From the NCBI GenBank assembly GCA_012184525.1, contig WOFQ01000029.1, positions 124,001-188,000 of the forward strand: a stretch of DNA of 64,000 bases, written 5' to 3'. Of the stretch, positions 34,822 to 46,200 are shown piece after piece. The translations under genes and the position numbers were made by a program. Origin of the DNA: Xenoacremonium recifei. Its lineage: Eukaryota > Ascomycota > Sordariomycetes > Hypocreales > Nectriaceae. Positions within the stretch are counted from its first letter, which is position 1, and each line of letters starts with the position of its first letter. The notes below the pieces were generated by a model that was given only the letters and a program-made list of their open reading frames with translations, searched no databases and was not told the DNA's origin.

Positions 34822-37434
34822 CTACAAGGTAAACCCTGTCGTCTTGGAATCATCTCGATCGATTGGCGCTATAATAGTAACGTCAACGGCATGTCCTGGA
34901 GTCGTGGTGACGGCAGGCATGTCGGCACGAATGAATGTAGGTGTTGGAACACTTGTCGTATCTGGTGATTCCTCGAGTTCGTACGGAGGGGCCCCGGCAG
35001 CAGGTGAACCTGGAGCACCTCCATTCGGCATTCCTGGACATTCTCCTTCACATTGAGGAGCTCCACCATTGTTTCCATTGCCATTCGGTGCTGGTTGGCC
35101 GCCTTGTCCGTTATTCTCCGGATCCAGGGGAGAGGTCCCGGGGCCTGAGGGGGGACCTGGGGCATAAGGAGGCGGTCCCGAAGCGGGAGAAGAAGGAGGG
35201 CCATTGCCAGCTGGACCGGCCGGAGACGCTCCTCCATTTCCTGAGCCAAGTGAAGGCGGATTCGAATACAATGGCGCTGCGGGGGCGGGAGCGGCACCCG
35301 AGTTGGGAGCACTCGGGCCAGACGGAGCACCTGGACTGGACGGAGCACCTGGATTGGACGGAGCACCTGGACTCCCTGATCCGCTATCGGGACTGTTTGG
35401 GTTGACACTCTTGAACGGTCCGTCGCCCGAGTCTGAACAGTCGCCAGTGCCATCGTCAGGAGAAGCGGGAGACGATGGTGGCTGCGGAGACTGGGGTGGC
35501 GCTGGTGCTGAAGGGGCTTGAGGACTCTGGGGTCCGGAATTGGGATTCCCTTGGGCAGGCGACGGACCTGATGGACCGGCGCCGTCGTCGCAAGGCTCTC
35601 CAGAGTTGGGCCCGGAAGAGTTACCAGAACCTCCGGCATTTGGATCTGTTGATGCCGGCGGAGAGCCAGTGCTTCCTGGCGGGTTTCCGTTGCCACTGCC
35701 GTTACCAGAGTTGCCAGTGTTCGGCCCTGGTGATGCAGGAGGAGTACCAGAACTGGGTGGCGGGCTCCCATTGCTATTTCCATTGCCGTTGTCGTTACCA
35801 CCGCCATTTCCAGCGCCTTGCGCTGGGGGAGGACTGGGGTTTGGTTGAGGAGGATTTGGAGGAGGACAGGGCAATCCTGCAGCAGCTTCGGGACAGTTCG
35901 AAGAATCGGACCCAGGGGAAGCAGGGGGTGTATCGCAGGGTGCTGAACCATCGTCACTGCCACTGGGGGCACCACCTGGACCTCCAGGACCCGAGTTTGA
36001 AGCCGGGGCTGGCGGAGACACAGGAACAGGCAGGACTGGAGGAGATGGAGCAGGAGATGATGCCGGGCTCCCTGGTGATCCTCCTTGATCTCCAGCAGGA
36101 GCTCCAGGACTGCCAGAGTCATCGGGGCAGGGTGGTGAGTTGGGAGATGCCCCTGAGCCGCCTGCACTACCAGGGTTGTTGGCTGGAAGAGCTGGAGATG
36201 CTGGAGATGCTGGACTAGCTGGAGGTGAGGATGCTGGTGAGCCCGAGTTTGGATCCCCTGAAGCTCCATCGCCGCAGTCGTCGCCAACAGGTCCTCCAGA
36301 GCCAGTAGGTGACCCGCCGTTGTTCGCAGGAGGCGATGGGCTTTGCGCGGGAGGCAATGGGATAGGCTGACCTGAGCCACCCTGGTTTGGATCCGAGGGT
36401 GGAATTCCACCTGGATTCCCGCTGTCACCATTCGGAGGAGGTTGAGCACCGCCAGCAGACCCAGGAGTGGGTATTCCGACAGGTGAACCATTTGGTGGCG
36501 AGCCGCTTCCGCCAGAGGGGTTACCAGATGCGGGAGGTGTTGATGCTGGAGGTTGCCCAGATCCAGGAGAAGCCCCGTTGCCGTCATCACAGTCGTCATC
36601 TGGAGAGTTCCCTGCAGGGCTACCAGTAGATCCAGAGCCATTGCCTGAAGATGGTCCTGCGGCACCAGCACCAGCACCAGAACCCTGATTGGCCGTCGAC
36701 GGGCCTGATGGTGAACCTCCTGAACCAGATTGACTGTTGGGTTCTCCAGAACCATCGGAAGAGCCAGACCCAGAAGCTGGTCCCGAGCCGCTCCTAGAGG
36801 AACCAGAACCAGCACCTAGACCGGAGTTGAGGGGACCACCCGGCCCAGCAGAGCCACCTGGTGAGGAGATTGATGGGGTGGGAACGGGAATCGTGAGAGT
36901 CAGGACGCCGTCAGGACCAGCATTGCAGGCAGCATCAACAGCGAAATCCTGTTCAAAGAGGAGAAGAGAAGCGTCGGCGCGACTTTGGAGGCTCAAGCCG
37001 AAATCGTCAGGAGATGGATGACGTTTGTCGGAGCCCCCTTGCCGAAGCTCGACGGGATGAAGCATGCCAATTGGTGCTCCAAAGTTAGAGCATTCTGTGA
37101 TAGAGAATGCGAGAGCAGCGCCATATGTCATGGACTGGCACGAAGCAGCCAGGCAATGGAAGAGAGCCTTGGGGACGTGTTAGTAGTAGCGGGAGCGAGA
37201 AGGTAGATACATACTCGTTGAGTGACGATGTTGGTGCAAACAGACTTCATGTTGGTAACACCATTTTGGTTCATTACGCTGTTTGCGCAGTCGGAAGCAC
37301 ATTCTAGTGACTCCGGTTAGCGACAGTGTTTGGACAGCAATCATCGGGAACATACTTGGTGCGGGCCCAGCTTGTGCGATGACAAGAGCGCCGAGTGTCG
37401 ATGCCAGAAGGGCGTTGGAGATAGTCGACTTCAT
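34822..37434 (-). CDS. Secreted Gly/Pro/Ser-rich wall protein with CFEM-like Cys head
   Basis: Exons 37434-37356, 37303-37215 and 37167-34822 give 837 residues to the first stop. The ATG at 37434 opens a signal peptide (MKSTISNALLASTLGALVIAQA). A Cys-rich head follows: CASDCANS, SVCTNIV, FHCLAASCQ and ITECSN. It resembles CFEM-type domains but shows six cysteines where eight are usual. From about residue 125 to 790 the protein is low-complexity Gly/Pro/Ser/Asn, with repeated GSGGSPPGS-like units and islands of CDDG/CPDD. This composition is typical of surface or adhesin-like wall proteins. The frame stops at TAG 34824-34822 but stays open beyond it for about 101 codons that end in a GPI-type tail (see 34519-34821). 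Confidence 0.75.
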
Positions 37435-37890
37435 GGTGTGCAGAGTCGAGGCCAAGAAAGATCAAAGAGTGAAGAAAATCGTCTGTGGTGATAAACGATG
37501 GTCACCAAAAAAGAGAGTAGCAAAGTTACGGATCCAAGAAGATCGAGATCGAGTTCCAAAACTGAGGGCTGAAGAGCTGAAGGTGAGGCGGCGGATGATT
37601 GTAAAGGAGAAAAGAAGAGGAGAGAAGGGGATTCAGGCGGGAGAAGACAAGAGGGGATCGTGAAGCAGGAAACGAGAGGAAGGAGCCCGTCGCTTGGTGT
37701 TGAGGGAAGTGCGGCTGGGAAAGGGAAGGAAGGAAGTGCAGCATTAGAGGTTCAAGCTGTACCTTCCGTCAATTCACATCCAGGAGGCTCTTCTTTCCGC
37801 CTTCCGGGCACATGGCTTCACATGGCAGTAGTCCTGGACCATCTCGAACTTGCAACGCCATACAGAGGCATCCCATTCTATGCCATCAAT
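37435..37890. other. Promoter region of the wall-protein gene, 3' side of cms1
   Basis: Purine-rich on the plus strand between 37500 and 37740 (pyrimidine-rich leader of the minus-strand wall-protein gene). No gene is seen. Confidence 0.4.
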
Positions 37891-38807
37891 CTAGTAGAAC
37901 AACAACGCCAGCGGCTTCTTCTCCTCCCCATACCGCTCCTTGAACTCCTTCCGCGCCAGGAAACGGGCAAGCGGCATCATCGTATCCTTCATGTCCATCA
38001 CGCCTCGCTTCTTCTGGTCGATATGCGAGGCATCCACGACCACCCGCTTCAGATTGTCTATCGAGAGCGCTCCTGCTGTTCGGTTAGTATGGCTAAACCC
38101 GAGGAGGAAAGGAACATGTGGCTGACCGTTGTCGATGAGATCCATTAAGCGGGCAGGCGTGCCGACGCCGATGCCTGTCTTGCGGTTCTGCAGGAAGGTG
38201 ACTTGCTCTTCGACCTTCATGTGCTTGGCGAACTGGAAGGCATTAGCTGGGGTTAAGCTCGAGGAAGAGGCGGGAAGGAAAATACCAGCTTTGCTACTGA
38301 GTTGTCCTTGCTTTGGAACTTTCGTACCGCCCTGACAATGTCTGCCGCTCGAAGCCCAGCGCCAGCAACGATCAGCGTGTGAGGCGAGCCCTTCTTCTTC
38401 GGCGCCTTCTGCAGTTCCTCGGCCCCATCCGAGAACTTCTCCAGGAAGTCTGGAAGTTTGTCCAACTTGCGCGTGTCCTGCCACGCCGTCGTATCCTGGA
38501 TCGCGCCCGCTGTTCTCTCATAAGCCGGGTGCCTCGTGATTCACCAGTCAATGACAGCAACCATACCTGATATCGTCAAGTCCGAGATTTCAACAGGACT
38601 CAGATCGCTGCCGAAGCGGGTGAGTTTCTGCGCGAGGTAGTCGGCCAGCAGCTGGTTGTCCATCCGCTGGAACGCCGTGTTGAGGCCAAGCTCCAGGTCG
38701 AGAGACTCATCCTCTTGGGCATGAGCCTTTCTCTTTTTGCTCCGTTTTGGGGGGGCAGCCTCTTCGGCTTGCCGTTTCCGTGATTTGGACATGGTCGGCG
38801 GTGCCAT
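37891..38807 (-). CDS. cms1: Cms1-like ribosome biogenesis protein
   Basis: Four exons (38807-38567, 38509-38286, 38232-38127, 38072-37891) give 250 residues, close to yeast Cms1 (291). The basic N-terminus (KRSKKRKAH) is followed by a DEAD-helicase-like fold without ATPase motifs. Visible blocks are HTLIVAGAGLRAADIVRAVR, GIGVGTPARLMDLIDNG and ALSIDNLKRVVVDASHIDQK, then KKRGVMDMKD, all typical of Cms1. Yeast Cms1 is part of the 90S pre-ribosome/SSU processome. The third intron uses an unusual donor, GTCAGC, yet it has a good branch site (ACTAAC) and restores the conserved frame. Confidence 0.88.
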
Positions 38808-38983
38808 GTTGCCGTGTGAAGTCCATGAATCTCATGTAAGGCTAGAAACGGGTCGTCAAGAAATTTTAGGCGACACAGTGCTCATACCGCACTGTATTCC
38901 ACCGACCCTCACCGAGCTAGCGTTGAGATTTTGCACCCATGTGGATCTGTGCCCTCATAGTCCGAATGGCTTCACCCACAAGT
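38808..38983. other. Upstream region of cms1 and of the first 5S gene
   Basis: Short spacer shared by the divergent cms1 promoter and the first 5S rRNA gene. Confidence 0.4.
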
Positions 38984-39102
38984 ACATACGGCCACAGCTC
39001 CTAGAAAGTACGGGATCCCGTCCGCTCTCCCATAGTCAAACTAGGAAGCGCTGGATTAGTAGTTGAGTCGGTGACGATCAGCGAATACCTGGTGCTGTAT
39101 GT
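38984..39102 (+). rRNA. 5S ribosomal RNA, copy 1
   Basis: 119 nt, the normal fungal 5S length. It begins ACATACGGC and ends GCTGTATGT, which pair over all nine positions as helix I. The interior has GGATCCCGTCCGCTCTCCC (loop B/helix III region) and the conserved GGTGACGATCAGCGAATAC near the internal promoter C box. A TTTT run follows directly, as expected for RNA polymerase III termination. Confidence 0.92.
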
Positions 39103-39173
39103 TTTCTCTTTTGCCGTTTTGTTACTCTAGAGACCTCCTTTGCTCTTATGCCGGTTGCGGTCACGATACCTTC

Positions 39174-39292
39174 ACATGCGACCATAGCTCTTAGAGAAAA
39201 CGGGATCCCGTCCGCTCTCCCATAGTCAACCTGAGAAGCGCTGGATTAGTAGTTGAGTCGGTGACGATCAGCGAATACCCAGTGTTGCATGT
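39174..39292 (+). rRNA. 5S ribosomal RNA, copy 2
   Basis: 119 nt, in tandem with copy 1 after a 71-bp spacer. Ends are ACATGCGAC and GTTGCATGT, again fully paired. Relative to copy 1, pairs 5 and 8 of helix I are changed on both sides, so pairing is conserved. The interior differs from copy 1 at only about a dozen positions. A CTTTTT run follows within 10 nt. Confidence 0.92.
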
Positions 39293-39597
39293 TCTCCTTT
39301 TTGCCTCTCTTCATTCCCATCGTCCTCTGTAACAATGCCTCAGTCTACACGGTCACTCCCACAGCGGGGCCGCAAGATTCCAGCAAACTCTCGCTGTACT
39401 AGCGTATGCCGCCGTCTGTCATCATAGGCATTCATCGAAGGATCAAAAATATCGTGCTCACTCAGCTCTGGTTGAAGGGCGGGCATTTTGTTTTTTTAAT
39501 CCCTGTAGGCCGAAGTACTCATCGAGTCATCCGGCAATTGTTGTCGGGGTTTTAGTAGCAGCCTCTGATGAGCCAACGATATAGTCGGACCCAGGAA

Positions 39598-39633
39598 CCT
39601 TGTTGGATTACTGCTGGGTAAGGTAGCCGGGAT
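39598..39633 (+). repeat. Short dispersed repeat, possible 5S fragment (a)
   Basis: CCTTGTTGGATTACTGCTGG followed by GTAAGGTAGCCGGGAT; repeated with few changes at 39742-39778. Partial resemblance to the 3' half of the adjacent 5S genes (GGATTAGTAGTTGAGTCGGT) and a following CTTTTT suggest a truncated 5S pseudogene, but the match is weak. Confidence 0.4.
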
Positions 39634-39741
39634 CTCTTTTTGCCTTTTTGACCTCTGTATCTCCTTCGGGAGAAGGCTTTTCGAACGCTCTATTCGTGGC
39701 CAAGCCAGTCAAACTTGCGCAGTGTAGGATGAACCGAAAGA

Positions 39742-39778
39742 CCTTGTTGGATCGTTGCTGGATAAGGTAGCCAGGGAT
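39742..39778 (+). repeat. Short dispersed repeat, possible 5S fragment (b)
   Basis: Second copy of the 39598-39633 unit, with four or five differences and one inserted base. Confidence 0.4.
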
Positions 39779-40058
39779 GTTACATCAAGGACTAGATGTC
39801 AAAACACTTCACTTTCTTTGAGTCTACGGCAAGCACTCGTCGATTCAAGGCACAGACGTGACGGTCAACGTATCATAGGATTCAATATGTCTGAAAAGTC
39901 TATATCCACCAGAAAGAGCGTATTCCTGCCATCAAGGCTCGAGTACAAAGGCATCATGAAGCAAACCCGCAAAACGCCAAATTCCATACCCTATGAGTCC
40001 AACCATTAGAGTCCTCCTCCTCCCACCCCCAAGTTTTGCACCTAACACGGGTCCAATC

Positions 40059-40826
40059 TCAGAAGATGCTGTTGACAATGTTGCTTCCAATCGTCGCACC
40101 CGCACCAAAGACGGCCGCATTGCCCAACTTCTTGCCAAACTTCTTGCCATACTGATTCACCTTGCTGTTCCCATGCTGGCCCTCCTGCTGCTGCTGTCCG
40201 CCCTCCGCAATCGCCATGGGCGGCACACTCGAATTATACGGGCTCTGCTGCGCAGGCGGTCCATTGCTCGGATACCCGTACTGCGGCACCGGCGCCTTAC
40301 GCTCCTGCTCAACGAGCACGTAGTTGCGCGGGAAAATGCCCTCCAGCCCGGTCCGCTCGTTGCGGCCCATCCACCAGTCCTGATTCATGTACTCATACAC
40401 CGAAACGTGGTCATCCTTCTCGAAGGACAAATCGCGGCCATCACTAGCAGCATATCGGTACAGCGCGCGCGCGTCGGCGATGACGGGCTTGCCAGAGGGG
40501 TTGCGCGCAGGCACGCCTGGCGCAGGAGTCTGGTCGTAGGAAGGCGGCGCGGGGGACGGCGCCTTGTTGTTGTGAGTGTTCGTGCCCAAGCCCAGGGCGC
40601 CGAAGGCCTCGGTGGGAGGGTTGGAGGGCGTGGGCACGGGGGTTGAGGCGTTGGAGGTGGCGGTGCGGAGAGGGCCGGAGAGCGAGGATTCGGGGGGCAG
40701 GGCGTTGTTGATGGTGTCGAAGACGGCGTCGTCGATCACGCCCTTCTCGAGCAGGTTCTCGAGTTCATTCTTGATGTTGCGGAGCGACCGGTTGGTCTCG
40801 ATGATGGTCTGGCGGTCGGCAGTCAT
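40059..40826 (-). CDS. SH3-domain protein, Lsb1/Pin3 (Lsb2)-like
   Basis: Intronless, 255 residues. An N-terminal helical segment (RQTIIETNRSLRNIKNELEN) is typical of this family. A Pro/Ser/Thr linker follows, then one SH3 domain at about 118-175: ARALYRYAASDGRDLSFEKD (ALYxY motif), NQDWWMGR (second Trp pair) and GIFPRNYV. A Pro/Gln-rich stretch and a Gly/Ala-rich C-terminus (KKFGKKLGNAAVFGAGATIG) end the protein. Yeast Lsb1 and Lsb2/Pin3 bind the WASP homologue Las17 and restrain actin nucleation; Lsb2 also affects prion formation. The start is the only ATG consistent with the conserved N-terminus. Confidence 0.9.
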   Translation of the reverse strand: MTADRQTIIETNRSLRNIKNELENLLEKGVIDDAVFDTINNALPPESSLSGPLRTATSNASTPVPTPSNPPTEAFGALGLGTNTHNNKAPSPAPPSYDQTPAPGVPARNPSGKPVIADARALYRYAASDGRDLSFEKDDHVSVYEYMNQDWWMGRNERTGLEGIFPRNYVLVEQERKAPVPQYGYPSNGPPAQQSPYNSSVPPMAIAEGGQQQQEGQHGNSKVNQYGKKFGKKLGNAAVFGAGATIGSNIVNSIF

Positions 40827-41494
40827 GGCTGGCTGGCGAGACTTCGCTCAGGAAACGATCAGGGACGGTTCAAAACGCTGCAGACGCTGTGGTGGGCTCA
40901 AGAGACAGATTCGCTTGGCTTGTGCTTGGATGTTGGTGTCGTTGGGAGATGATGGCGAAAGAAGGATGGATGGATGGAGGTCTATCGGAAGTTGGGTGAG
41001 GCAGTGCCCCAGACGTTGTTCGCCGGGACTAACAAAATCGGAGGCCGTTTGCCGCATGGGCCGTTAGTGGTGGCGCTTCCAACAGCCCCGCCATTCTCGC
41101 CCACTATAAATCCGTATCTCAGGCACGGTCGCCTCTCGGCCGAATCACGGGATGGCATCAGGTCGGGATTCCAAGTTGTGCAACCACAAGACGATATCTG
41201 AAAACAGGAGTAATTTGGTATGACAAAGCAGGCAGTGAGATTCTCGTCACAATCGGTTTCTCTCCAACCCGATTCCTAGGTCTGCCTGGGACGCGGCCTC
41301 AGCTTGGCCTGCGTCGAAGGATGGATGGCCTCACACTCACATCCATGACGGCTCAACATCACCCTCACATGCCGAGCATATAGAGACGATGACGTTTGAT
41401 CAAACACACCCGGACCAGTCTTCTATGTTTTCCAGGGCGGCTTAAATATCCTATTTTTTATAACTCTAAATTTTGCACGACCACACCTCCCTTC
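40827..41494. other. Intergenic region upstream of SH3 gene
   Basis: Promoter of the SH3-protein gene and 3' region of the methylcitrate dehydratase gene. No other feature is seen. Confidence 0.4.
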
Positions 41495-43263
41495 TTACAC
41501 GACAAACTTGCTCTCCTTGACCACGTACAGGTCAACGTACTCATCCACCGACATGTTGTCCAGCTTCTGGGCGTCCTGGCCCAGCTCAACAAGCTCCTTT
41601 ACCTTGGCCTCGGGGTAGTGAGGGCCGAGGTGGCGGCGGTACTTCTCGAGGATGACAGGCTTGGCCTCCTCACGGCGCAGGCGGTGGCCCAGAGGCGCCT
41701 CGACAGCGACCTCGTCCAGCACGGTGCCGTCGTTGAGCTCGACGGTCAGGGCGTTGGAGATGGTGCGCAGGGCAGGGTCGTGGTAGTCCTTGGTGTACTG
41801 GGGGTCCTCAACGCACTTGATCTTCTGGCGCAGGGACTCGACCAGCGGCGAGGTAGCAGCCTCACCGCCGTCGGTGTAGTCGGTGGCCTCGAGACGTCCA
41901 AAGACCAGCATGGTCGCGCACATGTACTGGATGCAGTGGTCGCGGTCGGCGAAGTTGTCCATGGGCTTGAACTGCTTGTCAATGATGCGGATACAAGCCT
42001 CGTGCGTGCGGCAGGTAATGGCCTTGATGTCGGCCGCCGACTTGCCCTGAGACTTAAGAATGTGGTGAATCTTCTCGGAAGCCTCGACGGCCGTCTGCGA
42101 GTGGAACTCGGCAGGGTAGGACACCTTGAACAGAACGTTCTCCATCACGTAGCTGCCGTAGGGGCGCTGGAACTCGAACTTGTTGCCCTTGAAGAGCACA
42201 TCGTAGAAACCCCAGACAGGCGCCGACAGCACCGTGGGGACGCCCTGCTCGCCCTTCATGACCTTGAGCGCCAGGTTGACGGCGCGCTGGCAAGCATCAC
42301 CGGCAGCCCACGACTTGCGCGACATGGTGTTGGGCGAGTGGCGGTAGGTTCGCAGCGACTGACCATCAACCCAGGCCTGGGTGACGGCGTCGGCGATCTG
42401 CTTCTCGCTGAGGCCCAGCATCTTGGACACGACGGCAGTGGACGCCACCTTGACCAGCACAACGTGGTCGAGGCCGACCTTGTTGTAGGAGTTCAGCAGA
42501 GCCAGGCAGCCCTGGATCTCATGGGCCTTGATCATGCCCTCGAGCACGTCCTTGACGGTAAAGATCTTGCCGCCCGCCAGGTTGCCGCCGGCCTTGTTGG
42601 TGCGGTTGACCCAGTCGGCGACAGCGAGGATAGCGCCCAGGTTGTCCGAGGGATGGCCCCATTCGGCAGCCAGCCAGCAGTCGTTGAAGTCGAGCCACCG
42701 GATCATGGCACCGATGTTGAAAGCAGCGTTGACGGGGTCAAGCTGGAAGGGCGTGCCAGGCACCTTGGGGCCGTTGGGGACGACGGTGCCGGGGACGATA
42801 GGGCCCAGCAGCTTGGAGCACTCCTTGAAGCGCAGGCCCTCAAGGCCGCAGCCGAGGGTGTCGAGGAGGATCCATCGCGCAGTGTCGAACTGAGAGACGC
42901 AAATTAGCACTGGTGATGCTTCCTTGTTAAGTCTTTCGCGCGGGGTAAAATCAACCCGACACGACTCCCACCTCGGCCAGCGGGGTTACTCACAGCGAGC
43001 TCCGAGTCAATGGGCTTGGTGACATACTCGGCAATGTCCTTGATCTCGGGATCGTACTCGCGAGCCTGCGAAGCCATGGCGGGCGCTCCAGACAATCGCT
43101 GTACGGACGTCGAGAAGTTGTTGCGCGAGGAGAGTCGGCCGAAGGTGGCCGAGCTGGAAGACAAGCGGAGGGCGGCCGGCGCGGTGAGGACGGCTCGGGG
43201 CGCGCTGCTGGAGAGGCGCAGCTGCTTCGACGCGGATCGGAGGCTGCGATTGACAGCGGACAT
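41495..43263 (-). CDS. mcd: Mitochondrial 2-methylcitrate dehydratase (PrpD family)
   Basis: Exons 43263-42994 and 42889-41495 (intron 104 bp, phase 0) give 554 residues, the normal fungal length. The N-terminus MSAVNRSLRSASKQLRLSSS is Arg/Ser-rich without acids and reads as a mitochondrial presequence. The PrpD/MmgE fold is recognised from FDTARWILLDTLGCGLEGL, AFNIGAMIRWLDFNDCWLA, EWGHPSDNLGAILAVADW, SRKSWAAGDACQRAV and GFYDVLFKGNKFEFQRPYGS. It dehydrates 2-methylcitrate to 2-methylaconitate in the methylcitrate cycle, which detoxifies propionyl-CoA. The companion methylcitrate synthase and lyase genes are not in the window. Confidence 0.95.
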
Positions 43264-46200
43264 GCTTGCGATGGAGAGAGAAGAGTCGGGTCTGTCCTGT
43301 CCTCGCGTCGCTGGTTCGAGGAGGTTTTTTTTTTTTGGCGATGAATTGTATTTATGAGGCTCGGCTGTAGGGGATATGCTTTGCCGTGGCTTACCGCGAT
43401 GCTACCCTCGGCTAGCCGCCGGGCCTGGCAACGGCGGGTTTCTCGACTGTAAGACAGGAAGGAGCCAGTCAAGAAAGGATTGTCGTTCCTGAATTAAGGA
43501 TGGCTCTCGTGGCGGCTCATGTCCCAATGCCGATGTCGCTTGCAATTTATCAGGCTCTCACTTGATAGCGCCTTCAGTGCCGACGACTGCCCATGAAGCT
43601 GGGTGCGAGGCTGGAGTCTGGAGATCATCGTCACAGGCAAACAGCCAGACTCAGCAACACGCTGAATGCCGAGGCTATGGAAAATGAGCTCTCAGCCCAG
43701 CCATTGGCCGAGCATTTATCAAGCTTAGTTATTGTACCTCAATGGTTCGTTTTCTGGAAGATTGCGGGATGTCAAGCTGCACCTCATATTGCCCTGCATG
43801 TGCGCCTGGGACATGACATTCAGTGCCGCGCTCATGCCCTGGCTCCGAGGATCGGCATCAGACCTGCTCTCTCATAAGGTACCTAACCCTTCTCACAATG
43901 GCGCACAATTGAGCTTCAAACACTCAGATATCCCACCTCCCCTTCTACTCTTGAGCCCGAGGTCCCAAATCTCCAGCTTGGGCTTTACCCCAGGTCCACC
44001 ACCGGTAAATCCAGCGGCCAGTGCTGGCTGGACCTCGTCGGGGTAAAATCTGGGGTCCGCTCTCCCGCCTCCGAGGTTGATTTAGAGTGTCTCCCGCTCG
44101 GAGAGGCGACCGGACATACGAAAGGTGCTCCGACCGCCGAGCGCCAACTGTGCCGCTATCGTGACTCTACGATTCGGCCTCCTCACGGCTCTCTATCCGG
44201 GTTGTCGGACGGGACACTGTCTTGACACGTCGACGGTGATCATGTCTCAGAACGGTTGGGCTGACTGACACCTTGGGGGCCAGAGGTCCTGATACGATGG
44301 CTTCATAGACTGATGGACCTGACCTCGGCAGACTTCGCTCTTCTTGCTCGAGTCGTCACTGCACCGTCAACAGGTGAGCTTCCAGCCAATCGACGACATA
44401 GCCGCTCTGAGACATGCAGCTGGCGGAGACGCAAATCGCAGAGGACCCGCGTCTGTCATTCTTCCGATAGATTTCGGACATCCATCAGAGGAAAAAGCAA
44501 TTCTCTGCACGGGCCCCGTCACCGTCTGCTTCATGCCGCGCGCGACCTCAGCCCGTGGTCTCAGATACCGTCTTTGGCTTTGCCTTTTCAGGACCAACGC
44601 GCAGGTCAAGAGGCCGTCGTTTCCGCGGACATGGTGCACATGGCAGGACTCGAGCGCCACAGGTCCAGCTTCGGGATGATAGTCTGGTCTTGGCTCGACC
44701 ATCCTTTGCTTTTGCAAGGCTCCTTGAAGCGGTGAACTTGAGACACCGTCTGCACGAATTCAACCAACACGCACGCCACGTTTGACCGGAGCCGCTCCAG
44801 CGCCCAATCGCAACGTTCGTATTCCCCCAAGTGCGATAACCCATGATAGTGCTAGAGATGTAAGCAGACAAGTAGATTGCCTCGAGTTCAGGCCGTAAAC
44901 AATAGTCTGTGTGGTGAGGCGTCCCAGCACAACGGCAGAGCACGCCGTGTAACGGGATTCTGGGCTTCCGGATGGGAGTCTTGCTCAAACTGGATTTCCA
45001 GCTTTGCCATGCTTAATCAAAGGAGGCACAATCCCTGCTAGCCGTGCCGTCCGCTAAACAGCGACTCGACGTTAGCCCGAAAAATCATGGGGAACAAAAG
45101 TGAGGCGGGGAGCTGGTCGGGACCCTGGACTGTGATGTTTCGTGCCACCGCCGCCGTCCAGAGGCGCACAACAGCATCCTTGTCCTCACCAACAGCCTTA
45201 ACAAGACGTTTCAGCCAACAAGAGAATAGCAGGCTGCATATTGTCGATCCGGGCTGACGCGGAGTCTAAGACCCTGGGCCGTTGACCGGTAGGACCAAGG
45301 CGAGCGCATGATATGTGCAGTACGTAGTTACTCCTGAGGTGGAGCATGAAGAATTGCCATTGATGAAGGGAGGTCAATACTAATCATGACGTTGGCGAAG
45401 AAAGAACGCGGCCGGGGGCGACCGATACCGGACAGAATTGAGCAAAAAGACTTGCAAAGCTTTGCATAATGCTTACTTCGTATCGAGATATCCTCTGAAA
45501 AGCCCGTATCTGATTATATTAGGCCATTGCGAAGCACTATCGTCGCGCTGTAGGGTAGGAGTTGCGGGGAGCGCAGGCGTGGCTCAGCCTGTGGCTCGAG
45601 CAGCGGATGTTCCAACGTTCTAGACCAGAAACCAGAAGTTTTCGACGCAGAGGATCGATCGCCTTCTTCCAGATGCGTGCACGAGAAGCAACGGCGGGGT
45701 CGCACTAAATCGTCTGTGTGCTCCGTCGAGGAGCGCTGGAGGCGAGTGCAAGCCGACTGAGACATCCTGAAGGAGAGACAGCTTTCCCCGGACGGCGACT
45801 GAGAAGAGTGGGTGAATCGTGGCGGCGTTGTCGACGCGTGTGAATCGCCGCCAACGGGAACTGCTGTAGATCGAGCCCCGGAAGTCGGTCTGAGTGCTCT
45901 CAGTTAGGAGAGAGAGGCCGTGGAAATATCTGCAAATGTGTCATCTCGTCTCGTCGTGGGCCGATTGGGGCGTCCCAGCTCCCTGCGCGCAGATCTGATT
46001 CTGTGAGGCTGTCTGCACTCCGTGACACTGACAGCCGCCCTGCTTGCTTCATGCTTGCCCGTCAGTGACACGGATCCGAAGGGGTTAGTTCCCGCCGATC
46101 ACCGTGTAGCCTCACTGGCGGGCGGGATGACGCTGGACGGTGATGGATGGATGGGATGGGCGTTTCCTCGCTGGGATGGCAATCTCGCAGAATCCGTCGT

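Noticed and set aside
35475..36815. Long ORFs in alternative frames and on the plus strand across the wall-protein gene
   Set aside because: They are shadows of the Gly/Pro/Ser-rich repeat; only the 34822-37434 frame has a signal peptide, spliced Cys head and consistent composition.
39598..39778. tRNA gene
   Set aside because: The GCTGGGTAAGGTAGCC pieces do not fold into a cloverleaf and lack a GGTTCRANYCC B box.
41396..42907. 503-codon plus-strand ORF antisense to 2-methylcitrate dehydratase
   Set aside because: The minus strand matches the PrpD family throughout; the plus frame is a GC-driven shadow.
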